Shown here piece by piece: positions 25,824 to 34,229 of a stretch of 64,000 nucleotides of DNA (position 1 is its first letter; the number at the start of each line of letters is the position of its first letter). Under the pieces are notes generated by a model, which had not been told where the DNA came from, did no database searches, and was given only the letters and a program-made list of their open reading frames with translations. The stretch spans positions 248,001 through 312,000 of the forward strand of contig SBGX01000031.1 in the NCBI GenBank assembly GCA_006226425.1. The letters run 5' to 3'. Source of the stretch: Bacteroidota bacterium. Its GTDB lineage: Bacteria; Bacteroidota; Bacteroidia; Flavobacteriales_D; Crocinitomicaceae. The translations under genes and the position numbers were made by a program.

Positions 25824-26537
25824 ATGATGATAGCTGCCTTTCGTTATTTGATTCCCGCACTCCTGGTGATCAGTTGTTTTTCGGGAACGAGTTATGCTCA
25901 GAAACGAGTTTTACTCCGAGGACAGGTCGTTGATACCTTCCAGGTACAGAATTTTTACAACCTGATGGTCATTAACCGCACCTCGGGCAGGGGCGTTTTT
26001 GGACAACCGGATGGAAGTTTTTCCGTTTACGTTGAAGAGGGAGATTCAATCAACCTTTCCACCAAAGGCTATCCAATTTACGGATTTCGGGTAAAATCAG
26101 ATAGTAATAATCAAATGCAGGTGCGCCTGATTCTTGAAAATAAGGTCGTTGAAAAAGAAGAGGTAGTAGTCCGACCAATCAAAAGCCTGAAACAAATCAA
26201 GGAAGAACGTCAAAGCCTCTCCCTTCGTGAAACCAGGATGGTCAGTGGAATAGAAGTACTTCGAAGCCCAATTACAGCACTGTATGAACGTTTCTCTCAG
26301 CGCGAAAAGAATAAACGGATGGTCGCCCAATGGGAATTCCGGGACAATCAGGTGAAAGTGCTGAAAGAATTACTCAGACTCTATGTTTCTTATGACATTG
26401 TGGACCTGACAGAAGATGAGTTTGAAGATTTCATTCACTTCCTGAATCTGGACGAAAACATGCTCAAGACAGCTTCGGACATGGAGTTGGTCACTTTCAT
26501 CAAAGATAAATTTGATCATTACAGGCGACTGAAATAA
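25824..26537 (+). CDS. Exported CarboxypepD-regulatory-like domain protein
   Basis: A 237-residue exported protein with signal peptide MMIAAFRYLIPALLVISCF ending near SYAQ. Then comes a carboxypeptidase-regulatory-like beta-sandwich (KRVLLRGQVVDTFQVQNFYN to INLSTKGYPIYGFRV, about 25-105). The C-terminal half is a charged, probably helical region with SLRETRMVSGIEVL and ELLRLYVSYDIV. Proteins of this layout are common in Bacteroidota genomes as hypothetical proteins; I know no function. I chose ATG 25824 because it begins the signal peptide, and the longer frame from 25695 would run across the mnmA promoter. Confidence 0.75.
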   Translation: MMIAAFRYLIPALLVISCFSGTSYAQKRVLLRGQVVDTFQVQNFYNLMVINRTSGRGVFGQPDGSFSVYVEEGDSINLSTKGYPIYGFRVKSDSNNQMQVRLILENKVVEKEEVVVRPIKSLKQIKEERQSLSLRETRMVSGIEVLRSPITALYERFSQREKNKRMVAQWEFRDNQVKVLKELLRLYVSYDIVDLTEDEFEDFIHFLNLDENMLKTASDMELVTFIKDKFDHYRRLK

Positions 26538-26572
26538 AGGTGACAAAGCACGACGGATTAAATATATTTCCT

Positions 26573-26580
26573 TAACTTTG
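26573..26580 (+). promoter_or_regulatory. -7 element TAACTTTG of pyrR-pyrB
   Basis: A perfect TAnnTTTG ending 6 nt before the pyrR ATG, so the message would be leaderless or nearly so. Confidence 0.6.
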
Positions 26581-26586
26581 AGCCCG

Positions 26587-27135
26587 ATGGAAAAGCACGT
26601 CATACTGAATTCCCAACAATTCGATTTGACCATTAAACGGCTTTGTCATCAACTCATTGAAAATCACGATCAATTTACCGATTCCGTCCTGATTGGTCTT
26701 CAACCAAGAGGGATTCACGTATTGACCAGAATCAAGAAACATCTGGAAGAAATTCTCGATAGATCCGTCAAATGCGGGAATCTGGACACAACGTTTTACC
26801 GGGACGATTTCCGAAGAAGGGAAAAACCGCTCATTCCAAGCGCTACGAACATTGATTTCATCATTGAAAACAAACGGGTCGTGCTCATCGATGATGTGCT
26901 GTTCACCGGACGAAGCATTCGCTCTGGAATGGATGCCCTCCTTGCATTCGGAAGACCCGAACAAGTGGAACTGCTCACTTTTATTGACCGGAGATTTAAG
27001 CGTCAACTTCCAATCCAGGCCGATTACGTCGGAAAGACAGTGGACTCACTGACCACAGAACGCGTTACTGTGGAATGGCAGGAAACAGATGGAAGGGACC
27101 AGGTCATATTATATTCGATGGACGAAAATGGATAG
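26587..27135 (+). CDS. pyrR: PyrR-type phosphoribosyltransferase
   Basis: A 182-residue type I PRTase. PRPP loop VVLIDDVLFTGRSIRSGMDAL lies near 100-120 and the PyrR-like ending has VEWQETDGRDQVIL. In Gram-positive bacteria PyrR binds a leader RNA to control pyr operons and also has uracil phosphoribosyltransferase activity. Here it directly precedes pyrB with an 8-bp overlap, so a pyrimidine role is clear. The start ATG 26587 fits; a TTG nine bases earlier overlaps the promoter. With only about 6 nt between promoter and start there is no room for a classical leader attenuator, so regulation must differ. Confidence 0.92.
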   Translation: MEKHVILNSQQFDLTIKRLCHQLIENHDQFTDSVLIGLQPRGIHVLTRIKKHLEEILDRSVKCGNLDTTFYRDDFRRREKPLIPSATNIDFIIENKRVVLIDDVLFTGRSIRSGMDALLAFGRPEQVELLTFIDRRFKRQLPIQADYVGKTVDSLTTERVTVEWQETDGRDQVILYSMDENG

Positions 27136-28057
27136 ACTCAGCATCAAACACCTCCTGGGAATTCGGGACCTGACCGTTCGGGACATCGAATTGATCTTTC
27201 AAACAGCAGATCAGTTTAAAGAGATCATCAACCGTCCCATTAAGAAGGTTCCCTCTCTCCGGGATATCACCATTGCCAACCTCTTCTTTGAAAATTCGAC
27301 CAGAACCAAACTTTCCTTTGAACTGGCTCAAAAAAGATTATCTGCGGACGTCATTAATTTTAGTGCCTCAGGAAGCTCTGTTAAAAAAGGAGAAACACTC
27401 ATTGATACCGTCAACAACATTCTTTCCATGAAAGTGGATATGGTTGTTATGCGTCATCCCAACCCGGGAGCAGCTCACTTTTTATCACAACACGTATCTG
27501 CCCGAATCATCAATGCCGGCGACGGAACACATGAACATCCGACTCAGGCTTTGTTAGACGCCTTTTCAATCAGGGAAAAACTGGGAGATATTTCTGGCAA
27601 AAAAGTAGTGATTGTGGGAGATATTTTGCACTCCAGAGTCGCGCTGTCAAACATTTATTGCCTCCAGAAAATGGGAGCTGAAGTGATGGTATGTGGTCCG
27701 AGCACGCTCATCCCTAAATACATCGCCAAACTGGAAGTCAAGGTAGAACACGACCTGATGAAGGCCCTCAACTGGTGCGACGTTGCCAATATGCTTCGGA
27801 TTCAACTGGAGCGTCAGGAAATGAAATACTTCCCGAGTCTGCGCGAATACAGCATGCAATTCGGTCTGAATAAAGAAATTTTGGATAGCCTGGACAAGCG
27901 GATTGTAGTTATGCACCCGGGACCAATCAACCGCGGAGTGGAAATTACATCGGAAGTGGCTGATTCGGATCAATCTATTATTCTGAATCAGGTTGAAAAT
28001 GGGGTGGCCGTTCGAATGGCTGTCACCTACCTCCTCGCTTCTCAAATTGAGCGTTAA
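27128..28057 (+). CDS. pyrB: PyrB, aspartate carbamoyltransferase catalytic subunit
   Basis: Condenses carbamoyl phosphate and aspartate, the second step of pyrimidine synthesis. The protein of 309 residues has the carbamoyl-phosphate loop FENSTRTKLSFE, SASGSSVKKGETL, the HPTQALLD motif and the late HPGPINRGVE, all diagnostic. The start ATG 27128 (MDRLSIKHLLG) overlaps the pyrR end by 8 bp. No pyrI is next to it. The stop shares the 4-bp palindrome TTAA with the convergent histidine kinase gene. Confidence 0.96.
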   Translation: MDRLSIKHLLGIRDLTVRDIELIFQTADQFKEIINRPIKKVPSLRDITIANLFFENSTRTKLSFELAQKRLSADVINFSASGSSVKKGETLIDTVNNILSMKVDMVVMRHPNPGAAHFLSQHVSARIINAGDGTHEHPTQALLDAFSIREKLGDISGKKVVIVGDILHSRVALSNIYCLQKMGAEVMVCGPSTLIPKYIAKLEVKVEHDLMKALNWCDVANMLRIQLERQEMKYFPSLREYSMQFGLNKEILDSLDKRIVVMHPGPINRGVEITSEVADSDQSIILNQVENGVAVRMAVTYLLASQIER

Positions 28058-29640
28058 ACCCGAAAGAGGATTCTAAACTCTGAGCTTTCACGTAAGTATT
28101 GAAGTTCTCCTCCAATTTGTTCACTCAGAATCGTGATCAGTTCCAAGCCAAGGGTTCCACTATTAAACACGTCGATGTCTTCTGAGATTCCTGGACCGGA
28201 ATCCGCATAAATTAGTACAAATTGATGCTCCTCCGTTTTTTGGATTTTCAATCGGATCGAGTTGACTTTCCCCTCCTCAAAGGCATACTTGTAGGAATTG
28301 GTTAACAGTTCGTTCAAAATCAATCCCAGGGGAATCATCGTGTCCATTCCGAATTGCATGTCATTAGGTACCTCAATGCTATTTTCTACCGCATACTGAT
28401 CATCCAGAAAACTTCCTTCCAAATGCCCCATCAGTTGCTCCAGGTACTCCCTGACGTAAATATTCGTCAGATGCTCGTTGCCATATAACTTCTGATGCAC
28501 CAGAGCCATCGACTGAATTCGGTTCTTACTCTTAAGAAGTGCCCTGATCACCTCTTCGTTGGATTCATTCATCCGTTGTAAATTGAGTAGACTCGCGATA
28601 ATTTGCAGGTTATTCTTAACGCGATGATGGACTTCCTTAATTAGCGTTTGAATCTGATTGACCTGACTTTCTAGTTCCTGATTCTTTTCGTTCAGGTTCT
28701 TCTGGGTTCCCACCAATTGGGCATTCAAACGACTGTGACGAACGTACTGGAGCCAAACGATTACCGAAATAATGATCAGTAAAACGTACCAGGCATAGGT
28801 CATTCCAGAAATACGCACATCCTCTCGAAAGGCTTCTTTATGAGCCACTTCCACCTTGATCTTGAGATTGTAGAAATCAATCTCGGAGCCAATAAAATCG
28901 AGTTCTTTATAAGGATAATTCCGAAAGTCCTCCGGATCTTTCTTCCCTTGTTCTTCATGAAAGCGATTCAACACTTTCTCCCGGTTAAAATAGATGGAAT
29001 CATTCACGGAGAAACGATAGACGTAACCCTGACTTTTTGGATTGGCATAAATTCGGTTCAACAGGTATTTCACATTCACAATTGGTGCGAAATAGCCCCT
29101 CGAACGCTCTTCTTCGTCGAACACCGAAAAATTAAAGGGAAATCCGGCCCACCCCTCCACGAGATTAATTGGTGGAAAGAGCTGGATATCGGGCTCAAAC
29201 ATCAGGCGATTGAGAGCCGCCACTTCATGAGGAGGCCTCAAATTCACCACCGATACCCCTTTAAGGTGGTATGGATCAATGTGAAATGGGGTCACCGAAT
29301 ACCTGAAAACCTGGTTCGTATCCACCCAGGAAACCACAATTGAATCCTGGAAGCGGGTATCTCGAATCAAATCCTTCAAAAAATGAAAGAGTTCATCTTC
29401 AGTCGGATACTTATTCGCATGATTCACATAGGAACGTATGGATGAAACCAACGTGGAATACACATCGATTGCCGTCCGAATGTGTAATTCGGCCTCTTCA
29501 CGGGCTTCGAGTAAACGGGTGTCATACTCTTTTCGGGCTGCTTCAGCATTTGACTGCAACAACTGATAAACCAGCGCCAAGCCACTGAGTAGGACCAGAA
29601 AAAGGATAAATTGATATTTGAACCTCGCAAACAAGGCCAC
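28054..29640 (-). CDS. CHASE-like sensor histidine kinase (HisKA_2 type)
   Basis: Inner-membrane sensor kinase of about 528 residues. It has an N-terminal membrane helix (FKYQFILFLVLLSGLALVYQ), a periplasmic sensor of about 220 residues resembling CHASE, a second helix near 275-297, and a coiled-coil linker. The HisKA_2 phosphoacceptor region EVHHRVKNNLQIIASLLNLQ is near 339, followed by an ATPase domain with NELLTNSYKYAF and DSGPGI. No response regulator is adjacent. The frame opens with GTG at 29640, but a perfect -7 element TATATTTG (29640-29647) overlaps that codon and a TTG at 29634 follows 5 nt later. The true start may therefore be this TTG on a leaderless mRNA. Confidence 0.88.
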   Translation of the reverse strand: MALFARFKYQFILFLVLLSGLALVYQLLQSNAEAARKEYDTRLLEAREEAELHIRTAIDVYSTLVSSIRSYVNHANKYPTEDELFHFLKDLIRDTRFQDSIVVSWVDTNQVFRYSVTPFHIDPYHLKGVSVVNLRPPHEVAALNRLMFEPDIQLFPPINLVEGWAGFPFNFSVFDEEERSRGYFAPIVNVKYLLNRIYANPKSQGYVYRFSVNDSIYFNREKVLNRFHEEQGKKDPEDFRNYPYKELDFIGSEIDFYNLKIKVEVAHKEAFREDVRISGMTYAWYVLLIIISVIVWLQYVRHSRLNAQLVGTQKNLNEKNQELESQVNQIQTLIKEVHHRVKNNLQIIASLLNLQRMNESNEEVIRALLKSKNRIQSMALVHQKLYGNEHLTNIYVREYLEQLMGHLEGSFLDDQYAVENSIEVPNDMQFGMDTMIPLGLILNELLTNSYKYAFEEGKVNSIRLKIQKTEEHQFVLIYADSGPGISEDIDVFNSGTLGLELITILSEQIGGELQYLRESSEFRILFRV

Positions 29641-29647
29641 AAATATA
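29640..29647 (-). promoter_or_regulatory. -7 element TATATTTG at the histidine kinase start
   Basis: A perfect TAnnTTTG on the minus strand whose last G is the first base of the candidate GTG start. A TTG codon in frame lies 5 nt downstream. Confidence 0.45.
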
Positions 29648-29684
29648 ACTCATTTATTCTGTGACACTTAGGACAACTCTTTTT

Positions 29685-31052
29685 TTATCGGGGAATCGTG
29701 ACGCGATACAAATACTTCTTCTGAGCGGACTCAAACGGACGATAGATATAATAAATCTGTCCTCCATAAACTGCCAGATTATCAACATAGCGGTGTTTCA
29801 GGCGAATAATTTTTCCCAACTTCCCTGTTTTTAAACTCACCTCCCGAATGCTACAAATTCCGTCTTTCTCAAAATAAGCATATACTTTTCCGTCGTCTTT
29901 GTCCTGAACTAACATTCGCTTCCAACCACTTTTCTTGGGCTGGTAATGGTGGAAGATAGCGACACTGTCTTGCTTCGCCCCGAGTGTGTCGAAAGAATAC
30001 AGATAATCCCGGTAATAATCGAAGACAAAAATGGAGTCGTTTCGGTGGAACATCGGTGCATACAACTCCTTATAGTACAGGGAACGCGTAAAATAATTGG
30101 CCCCCACCCAGATTTCCTTATCAATTCCTGTTTGAATTTCCTGGTTTCGAGCCCACAATTTAGTTCTTACGTCCACCCACTTGTACTCTGAACGATACAG
30201 TTCCATCATCAGATCATCTTTGATCTCTATGATCCGCTGATAACTGGAGTCCAGCTGATCGTAGATCAGGTAATCAAAGGCAGGGTAATCCTTATTGAAG
30301 TTCGAGAAATAGTATTTGCTGTCACTCGTATCTATGATGGGAAACACGTATTTCATGAAGTACGACTTCTCTATGGTCGAAACACCAATCTTTTCCTTTA
30401 ATAAATGGATGCCGTACACCCCTTTTTCGCAGACGACGTGGGCGTTCCCTCTAAAATCACAGACCAGTTCTTTCGGTTTTTCTCTCACCTCAAAAGTGGA
30501 AGACAGTTTTCCTGTTTCACTAATGGCCAACAAGCCTCCTTTTTCCAGACGTTTCGGATAGAGCAACAAAAGCAATTTTCCGTTCTCCATGAATTCAAAA
30601 TCCGAAACACTGTACTTTTTGGATTGGTAAACTATTTCTGGCACCCCAGGAGCTGTTACCTGAACTTCAGCAAGATGTTGCGTCCGATCCCGTTCAAGAG
30701 CTATTTTCAGAAAAGCTGTATCCTGATCAAAGCGGAGTTTTTTTAGCTGGATTGTTTGTTGTACCTGTTCATAAAAGCCGTGTCTAAGCTTCAATTCCAG
30801 TTCTTCAGAGAATGAACCTAAGGAAAGTACGGAAACACCATCCGAATTGGAAAACCCGAATCGCTTGATTGAATCCATGGAAATCGTGATTTGTGCATTT
30901 CGAACCGGGGCTTTGGTCTCCCGATCAAAACAATACACGGACAACCATCGTGACTGCGCACTCAGTTGCTCAACACACAATAAACTAAACGCTATGAAAA
31001 GTAGAACTCGCAATTCTTTTCTTTTAAGATGAAAAAAAGACGCCAATTCCAC
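29685..31052 (-). CDS. Exported protein of unknown function (paralogue of the 11684-12958 gene)
   Basis: A 455-residue exported protein with a charged N-terminus, a signal segment (LRVLLFIAFSLLCVEQLSAQ) and a carboxypeptidase-regulatory-like domain (APVRNAQITISMD, near 40-115). There follows a run of beta-rich repeats such as DFRGNAHVVCEKGVYGI, KYYFSNFNKDYP and YLYSFDTLGAKQD that suggest a propeller. The ordering of segments parallels the 11684-12958 protein. The frame opens with GTG 31052, 8 bp after the ilvE stop, so it may be read from the ilvE transcript. No enzymatic motif is recognised. Confidence 0.7.
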   Translation of the reverse strand: MELASFFHLKRKELRVLLFIAFSLLCVEQLSAQSRWLSVYCFDRETKAPVRNAQITISMDSIKRFGFSNSDGVSVLSLGSFSEELELKLRHGFYEQVQQTIQLKKLRFDQDTAFLKIALERDRTQHLAEVQVTAPGVPEIVYQSKKYSVSDFEFMENGKLLLLLYPKRLEKGGLLAISETGKLSSTFEVREKPKELVCDFRGNAHVVCEKGVYGIHLLKEKIGVSTIEKSYFMKYVFPIIDTSDSKYYFSNFNKDYPAFDYLIYDQLDSSYQRIIEIKDDLMMELYRSEYKWVDVRTKLWARNQEIQTGIDKEIWVGANYFTRSLYYKELYAPMFHRNDSIFVFDYYRDYLYSFDTLGAKQDSVAIFHHYQPKKSGWKRMLVQDKDDGKVYAYFEKDGICSIREVSLKTGKLGKIIRLKHRYVDNLAVYGGQIYYIYRPFESAQKKYLYRVTIPR

Positions 31053-31060
31053 AAAGGATA

Positions 31061-32131
31061 CTACACTTTCATCGTCCAGCCAAAGGAATCAGTCTCTGCA
31101 CCGATTTTGATGTCTGTTAAATAGCGACTCATTCGATTGGAGAATTCACGTGTTTCCAGCGCAGGAAGATCGAAAATTTCATCCCGGTAACCGATCTTCT
31201 CGATGTGTGCAATTGTGGCTGCCGTTCCAGCTCCAAAACACTCGGTCAATCGTCCATCCCGGATGGCCTGCAAAACCTCATCCACACGTACTCTGCGTTC
31301 TTCTACTTCGTAACCCCATTTTTTAGCTACTTCAATGACGCTTCGCTTGGTGATTCCTCTCAGGATCGTATCGTTCTCTTCCCCAGGCGTGATCAATTTC
31401 CCATCGATCAGGAACATGACATTCATCGTTCCCGATTCTTCAATGTACTCGTGCGTTTTTCCGTCTGTCCACAACAGCTGATGGAAACCTTTCTCCTGAG
31501 CCAATTTTGCCGGATAAAGAGAGCTGGCGTAGTTCCCTGCTGCTTTTGCCCGTCCTACACCTCCTTCTGCTGCACGCGTATAATACTCTTCTATTTTTAC
31601 TTTCACCGGCTCTGCATAGTAGGCTCCAACCGGACAGGTAAAGATCAAAAATTTGTACTTATCCGATGGACGAATCCCTACAAACTCATCTGTGGCATAC
31701 ATGAAAGGGCGAATGTAAAGGGAGTAGCCCTCACGATCCGGAACCCAGTTTCGGTCCAGTTCAATCAATTTGCGAATACATTCAACAAAATTTTCTACCG
31801 GAATCTCTGGCATGCACATTCTTTTCGCAGACTCATTGAATCTCTTGGCATTCATATCCGCTCTGAAAACACGAATTTCACCGTCTGCGCCACGAAAAGC
31901 CTTCAAGCCTTCAAAAATGGATTGACCATAATGAATTGCCGAAGTTGCCGGATGAAAAGGAACGGTTCCAAAAGGCATGATCTCAGGAGTTTTCCACGCA
32001 CCATTGTCATAATCCATTACCAACATGTGATCAGAAAATACTTTCCCAAACGGTAAATTATCCCAATCAACCTGGTTGATTCTTGACTCCTCTATCTGAT
32101 TTATTTTAATGTTGATTGTATCCTGTAACAT
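31061..32131 (-). CDS. ilvE: IlvE, branched-chain amino acid aminotransferase
   Basis: PLP enzyme of fold type IV, 356 residues, catalysing the last step of Leu, Ile and Val synthesis and their first breakdown step. Motifs: HYGQSIFEGLKAFRG, the PLP lysine in GRAKAAGNYASSL, EYIEESGTMNVMF and FGAGTAATIAHI. The size is that of the class II, eukaryotic-like branched-chain transaminases common in Bacteroidota. The upstream promoter TTG-N20-TATATTCG is well placed. Confidence 0.96.
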   Translation of the reverse strand: MLQDTINIKINQIEESRINQVDWDNLPFGKVFSDHMLVMDYDNGAWKTPEIMPFGTVPFHPATSAIHYGQSIFEGLKAFRGADGEIRVFRADMNAKRFNESAKRMCMPEIPVENFVECIRKLIELDRNWVPDREGYSLYIRPFMYATDEFVGIRPSDKYKFLIFTCPVGAYYAEPVKVKIEEYYTRAAEGGVGRAKAAGNYASSLYPAKLAQEKGFHQLLWTDGKTHEYIEESGTMNVMFLIDGKLITPGEENDTILRGITKRSVIEVAKKWGYEVEERRVRVDEVLQAIRDGRLTECFGAGTAATIAHIEKIGYRDEIFDLPALETREFSNRMSRYLTDIKIGAETDSFGWTMKV

Positions 32132-32178
32132 GCTCTATTGGTATGTGAATAAGTTTATACTCTAAACGAAATTTTCCG

Positions 32179-32209
32179 CGAATATACCGCTTTTTTCTGT
32201 TATTTTCAA
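32179..32209 (-). promoter_or_regulatory. Promoter of ilvE
   Basis: On the minus strand TTG (32207-32209), a 20-nt spacer and TATATTCG (32179-32186), one mismatch from TAnnTTTG. The leader would be about 40 nt. Confidence 0.6.
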
Positions 32210-32243
32210 GTAAAATAATACAATCGGACCTTTCTATTTTGCC

Positions 32244-32251
32244 TATTTTTG
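32244..32251 (+). promoter_or_regulatory. -7 element TATTTTTG of recQ
   Basis: A perfect TAnnTTTG ending 10 nt before the recQ ATG. No clear -33 partner is seen. Confidence 0.45.
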
Positions 32252-32261
32252 ATCTGACCGA

Positions 32262-34160
32262 ATGAAGCAGAGCAGGGAAATATTGAAACGATACTGGGGC
32301 TATGACAACTTTCGCCCCCTTCAGGAAGACATCATCGACGAATCAATAAATGGTGCCGATGTACTGGCTCTTTTGCCCACCGGAGGAGGAAAATCTATCT
32401 GCTTTCAGGTTCCCGGAATGGCCAGGGAGGGCATCTGTTTGGTCATTTCTCCTTTGATTGCCCTGATGAATGATCAGGTAGAACAACTGAACCAACGAGG
32501 GATCAAGGCCATTGCCATCACCAGTGGCATGAGTTATCGTGAAATTGACATCGCGTTGGACAATGTCCGTTTTGGGGACACCAAATTTCTATACACTTCT
32601 CCTGAACGACTTCAAACAAGGCTTTTCAAAGAGCGTTTCAAACAAATGAAAGTGGCACTTATCGTAGTCGATGAGGCTCACTGTATCTCCGAATGGGGGC
32701 ATGACTTTCGTCCTCCTTACCGGAAAATTGCACAATTGCGTGAAATGCATCCACATGTTCCTTTCATGGCTCTGACTGCGACTGCCACGGAAGATGTCAA
32801 GGATGACATTATTTTACAATTAGGTTTGAAAAATGTGCGAAAGTTTGAAGGAAACTTTCAACGTCCGAACATTAGCTATGAAGTTTATCCTGTTAGAAAC
32901 AAACTCAAAGCAATTCTGGAAGTCTGTCGCAGGTTTCAGGATCAAAGTGGGATTATTTATTGTCAGCGTAGAAAATCGGTCAAGGAAGTGGCCTTGTGGC
33001 TCCAGCGAAATAATGTGGCAGTGGGCACTTACCACGGAGGAATGAAAAGCGATGAGCGGAACGCCATGATGAAAAGTTGGATTTCAAACCAAAACAAGGT
33101 CATGGTGGCCACCAATGCTTTCGGAATGGGGATTGATAAAGCAGATGTTCGCTTCGTCGCCCACTACGAATTTCCAGTGACCCCTGAAGCCTATTTTCAG
33201 GAAGCTGGTAGAGCTGGTAGAGATGGTGAAGAATCCAGGACTTTTGTTTTCTATGAGGAAAAGGATCTGGAAGCCAACGAAGAAATCATCCAAAAACAGT
33301 TCCCTGACCTGGAGGTCATTAAAAACTGTTATCGAGCACTGTGCAACTACCTCAAAATTGCCATTGGCTCCGGAGAAAACGAATCCTTTCCACTTGACAT
33401 CAAACAATTTTGCAAACAATTTAAGCTGGACATTTACGAAAGCTACCAGTCGCTTAAAATTCTGGAAATGAACGGAGATTTGCTCCTGTCCGAGAATTTC
33501 TTCCATCCAACCACACTCAAATTCCTGATTGGGAACCGGGAACTCTACAACTTTCAGATCAAACACGAGCGACTTGCGGGCTTGATTACACTGCTCAGTA
33601 GAAGTTATACAGGCATTTTTGATCAATTCGTACGCTTGGATGAACAAAGCTTTGCCAAACGATTGGGAATTAGTGAAAGTGAATTGTCCGGACAGCTTCA
33701 GTATTTGGAGCACAACGGAGTCATTGATATCAACTGGAAAACAGACCTCCCACTCCTTACGCTCACTCATGAGCGGTTTCCGGATAGTCAGTTTAATCTG
33801 AAGGCTGAAATCTACCACGAACGTAAAAAACAGTCTATCCAACGCTGGAAAGTTATGCGGGAATTCCTCGAAAGCGATCTTTGTCGGGCCAAGTTTCTGA
33901 TCGCCTATTTCGGTCAGGACAGCGAGGATTGTGGAAAATGTGATTATTGCCTTCGCAAACTTGCAGGCCATCATCCGGAAAATGTTGAAATTAGCCAACT
34001 AATGATGGATCAATTAAGGGCGCAGGCTATGACCCTCGATGAACTAATTGATTCGTTTAAGAACTTGGATCGATCAGTCATTTTAGCTTCCTACAAGGCG
34101 CTGTTGAAGGAAGAACAAATTCTTCTCCGAGAGGGTCTCATCTACCCTAATTCAAAATAA
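32262..34160 (+). CDS. recQ: RecQ-family ATP-dependent DNA helicase (short form)
   Basis: 3'-5' DNA helicase of 632 residues acting in recombination and fork repair. Motif 0 (WGYDNFRPLQ), Walker A LLPTGGGKS, VVDEAHCISEWGHDFRP, TATA, the motif VI stretch EAGRAGRDGE and a zinc site (CRAKFLIAYFG, then CGKCDYC) are all present. No HRDC domain is recognised at the C-terminus, which is typical of the shorter RecQ paralogues in Bacteroidota; a longer RecQ may exist elsewhere. It is a single gene, divergent from ilvE. Confidence 0.93.
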   Translation: MKQSREILKRYWGYDNFRPLQEDIIDESINGADVLALLPTGGGKSICFQVPGMAREGICLVISPLIALMNDQVEQLNQRGIKAIAITSGMSYREIDIALDNVRFGDTKFLYTSPERLQTRLFKERFKQMKVALIVVDEAHCISEWGHDFRPPYRKIAQLREMHPHVPFMALTATATEDVKDDIILQLGLKNVRKFEGNFQRPNISYEVYPVRNKLKAILEVCRRFQDQSGIIYCQRRKSVKEVALWLQRNNVAVGTYHGGMKSDERNAMMKSWISNQNKVMVATNAFGMGIDKADVRFVAHYEFPVTPEAYFQEAGRAGRDGEESRTFVFYEEKDLEANEEIIQKQFPDLEVIKNCYRALCNYLKIAIGSGENESFPLDIKQFCKQFKLDIYESYQSLKILEMNGDLLLSENFFHPTTLKFLIGNRELYNFQIKHERLAGLITLLSRSYTGIFDQFVRLDEQSFAKRLGISESELSGQLQYLEHNGVIDINWKTDLPLLTLTHERFPDSQFNLKAEIYHERKKQSIQRWKVMREFLESDLCRAKFLIAYFGQDSEDCGKCDYCLRKLAGHHPENVEISQLMMDQLRAQAMTLDELIDSFKNLDRSVILASYKALLKEEQILLREGLIYPNSK

Positions 34161-34165
34161 ACTTC

Positions 34166-34173
34166 TATCTTTG
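34166..34173 (+). promoter_or_regulatory. -7 element TATCTTTG of the AMP nucleosidase gene
   Basis: A perfect TAnnTTTG starting 5 nt after the recQ stop. The ATG at 34230 is 56 nt further on, a longer leader than most in this window. Confidence 0.55.
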
Positions 34174-34229
34174 CCCCCAGATCATTGGTCTACTTTGATC
34201 CACTTAATGACCACATTCCATTTGAAATT

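Noticed and set aside
26572-27006. Minus-strand frame of 144 codons across pyrR
   Set aside because: It mirrors pyrR, which has a clear PRPP loop and promoter. No signal or family feature is visible in the mirror frame.
33084-33998. Minus-strand frame of 304 codons inside recQ
   Set aside because: Long, but fully antisense to recQ helicase and zinc-site coding. Phe-rich translation is the usual mirror of Lys/Glu-rich coding.
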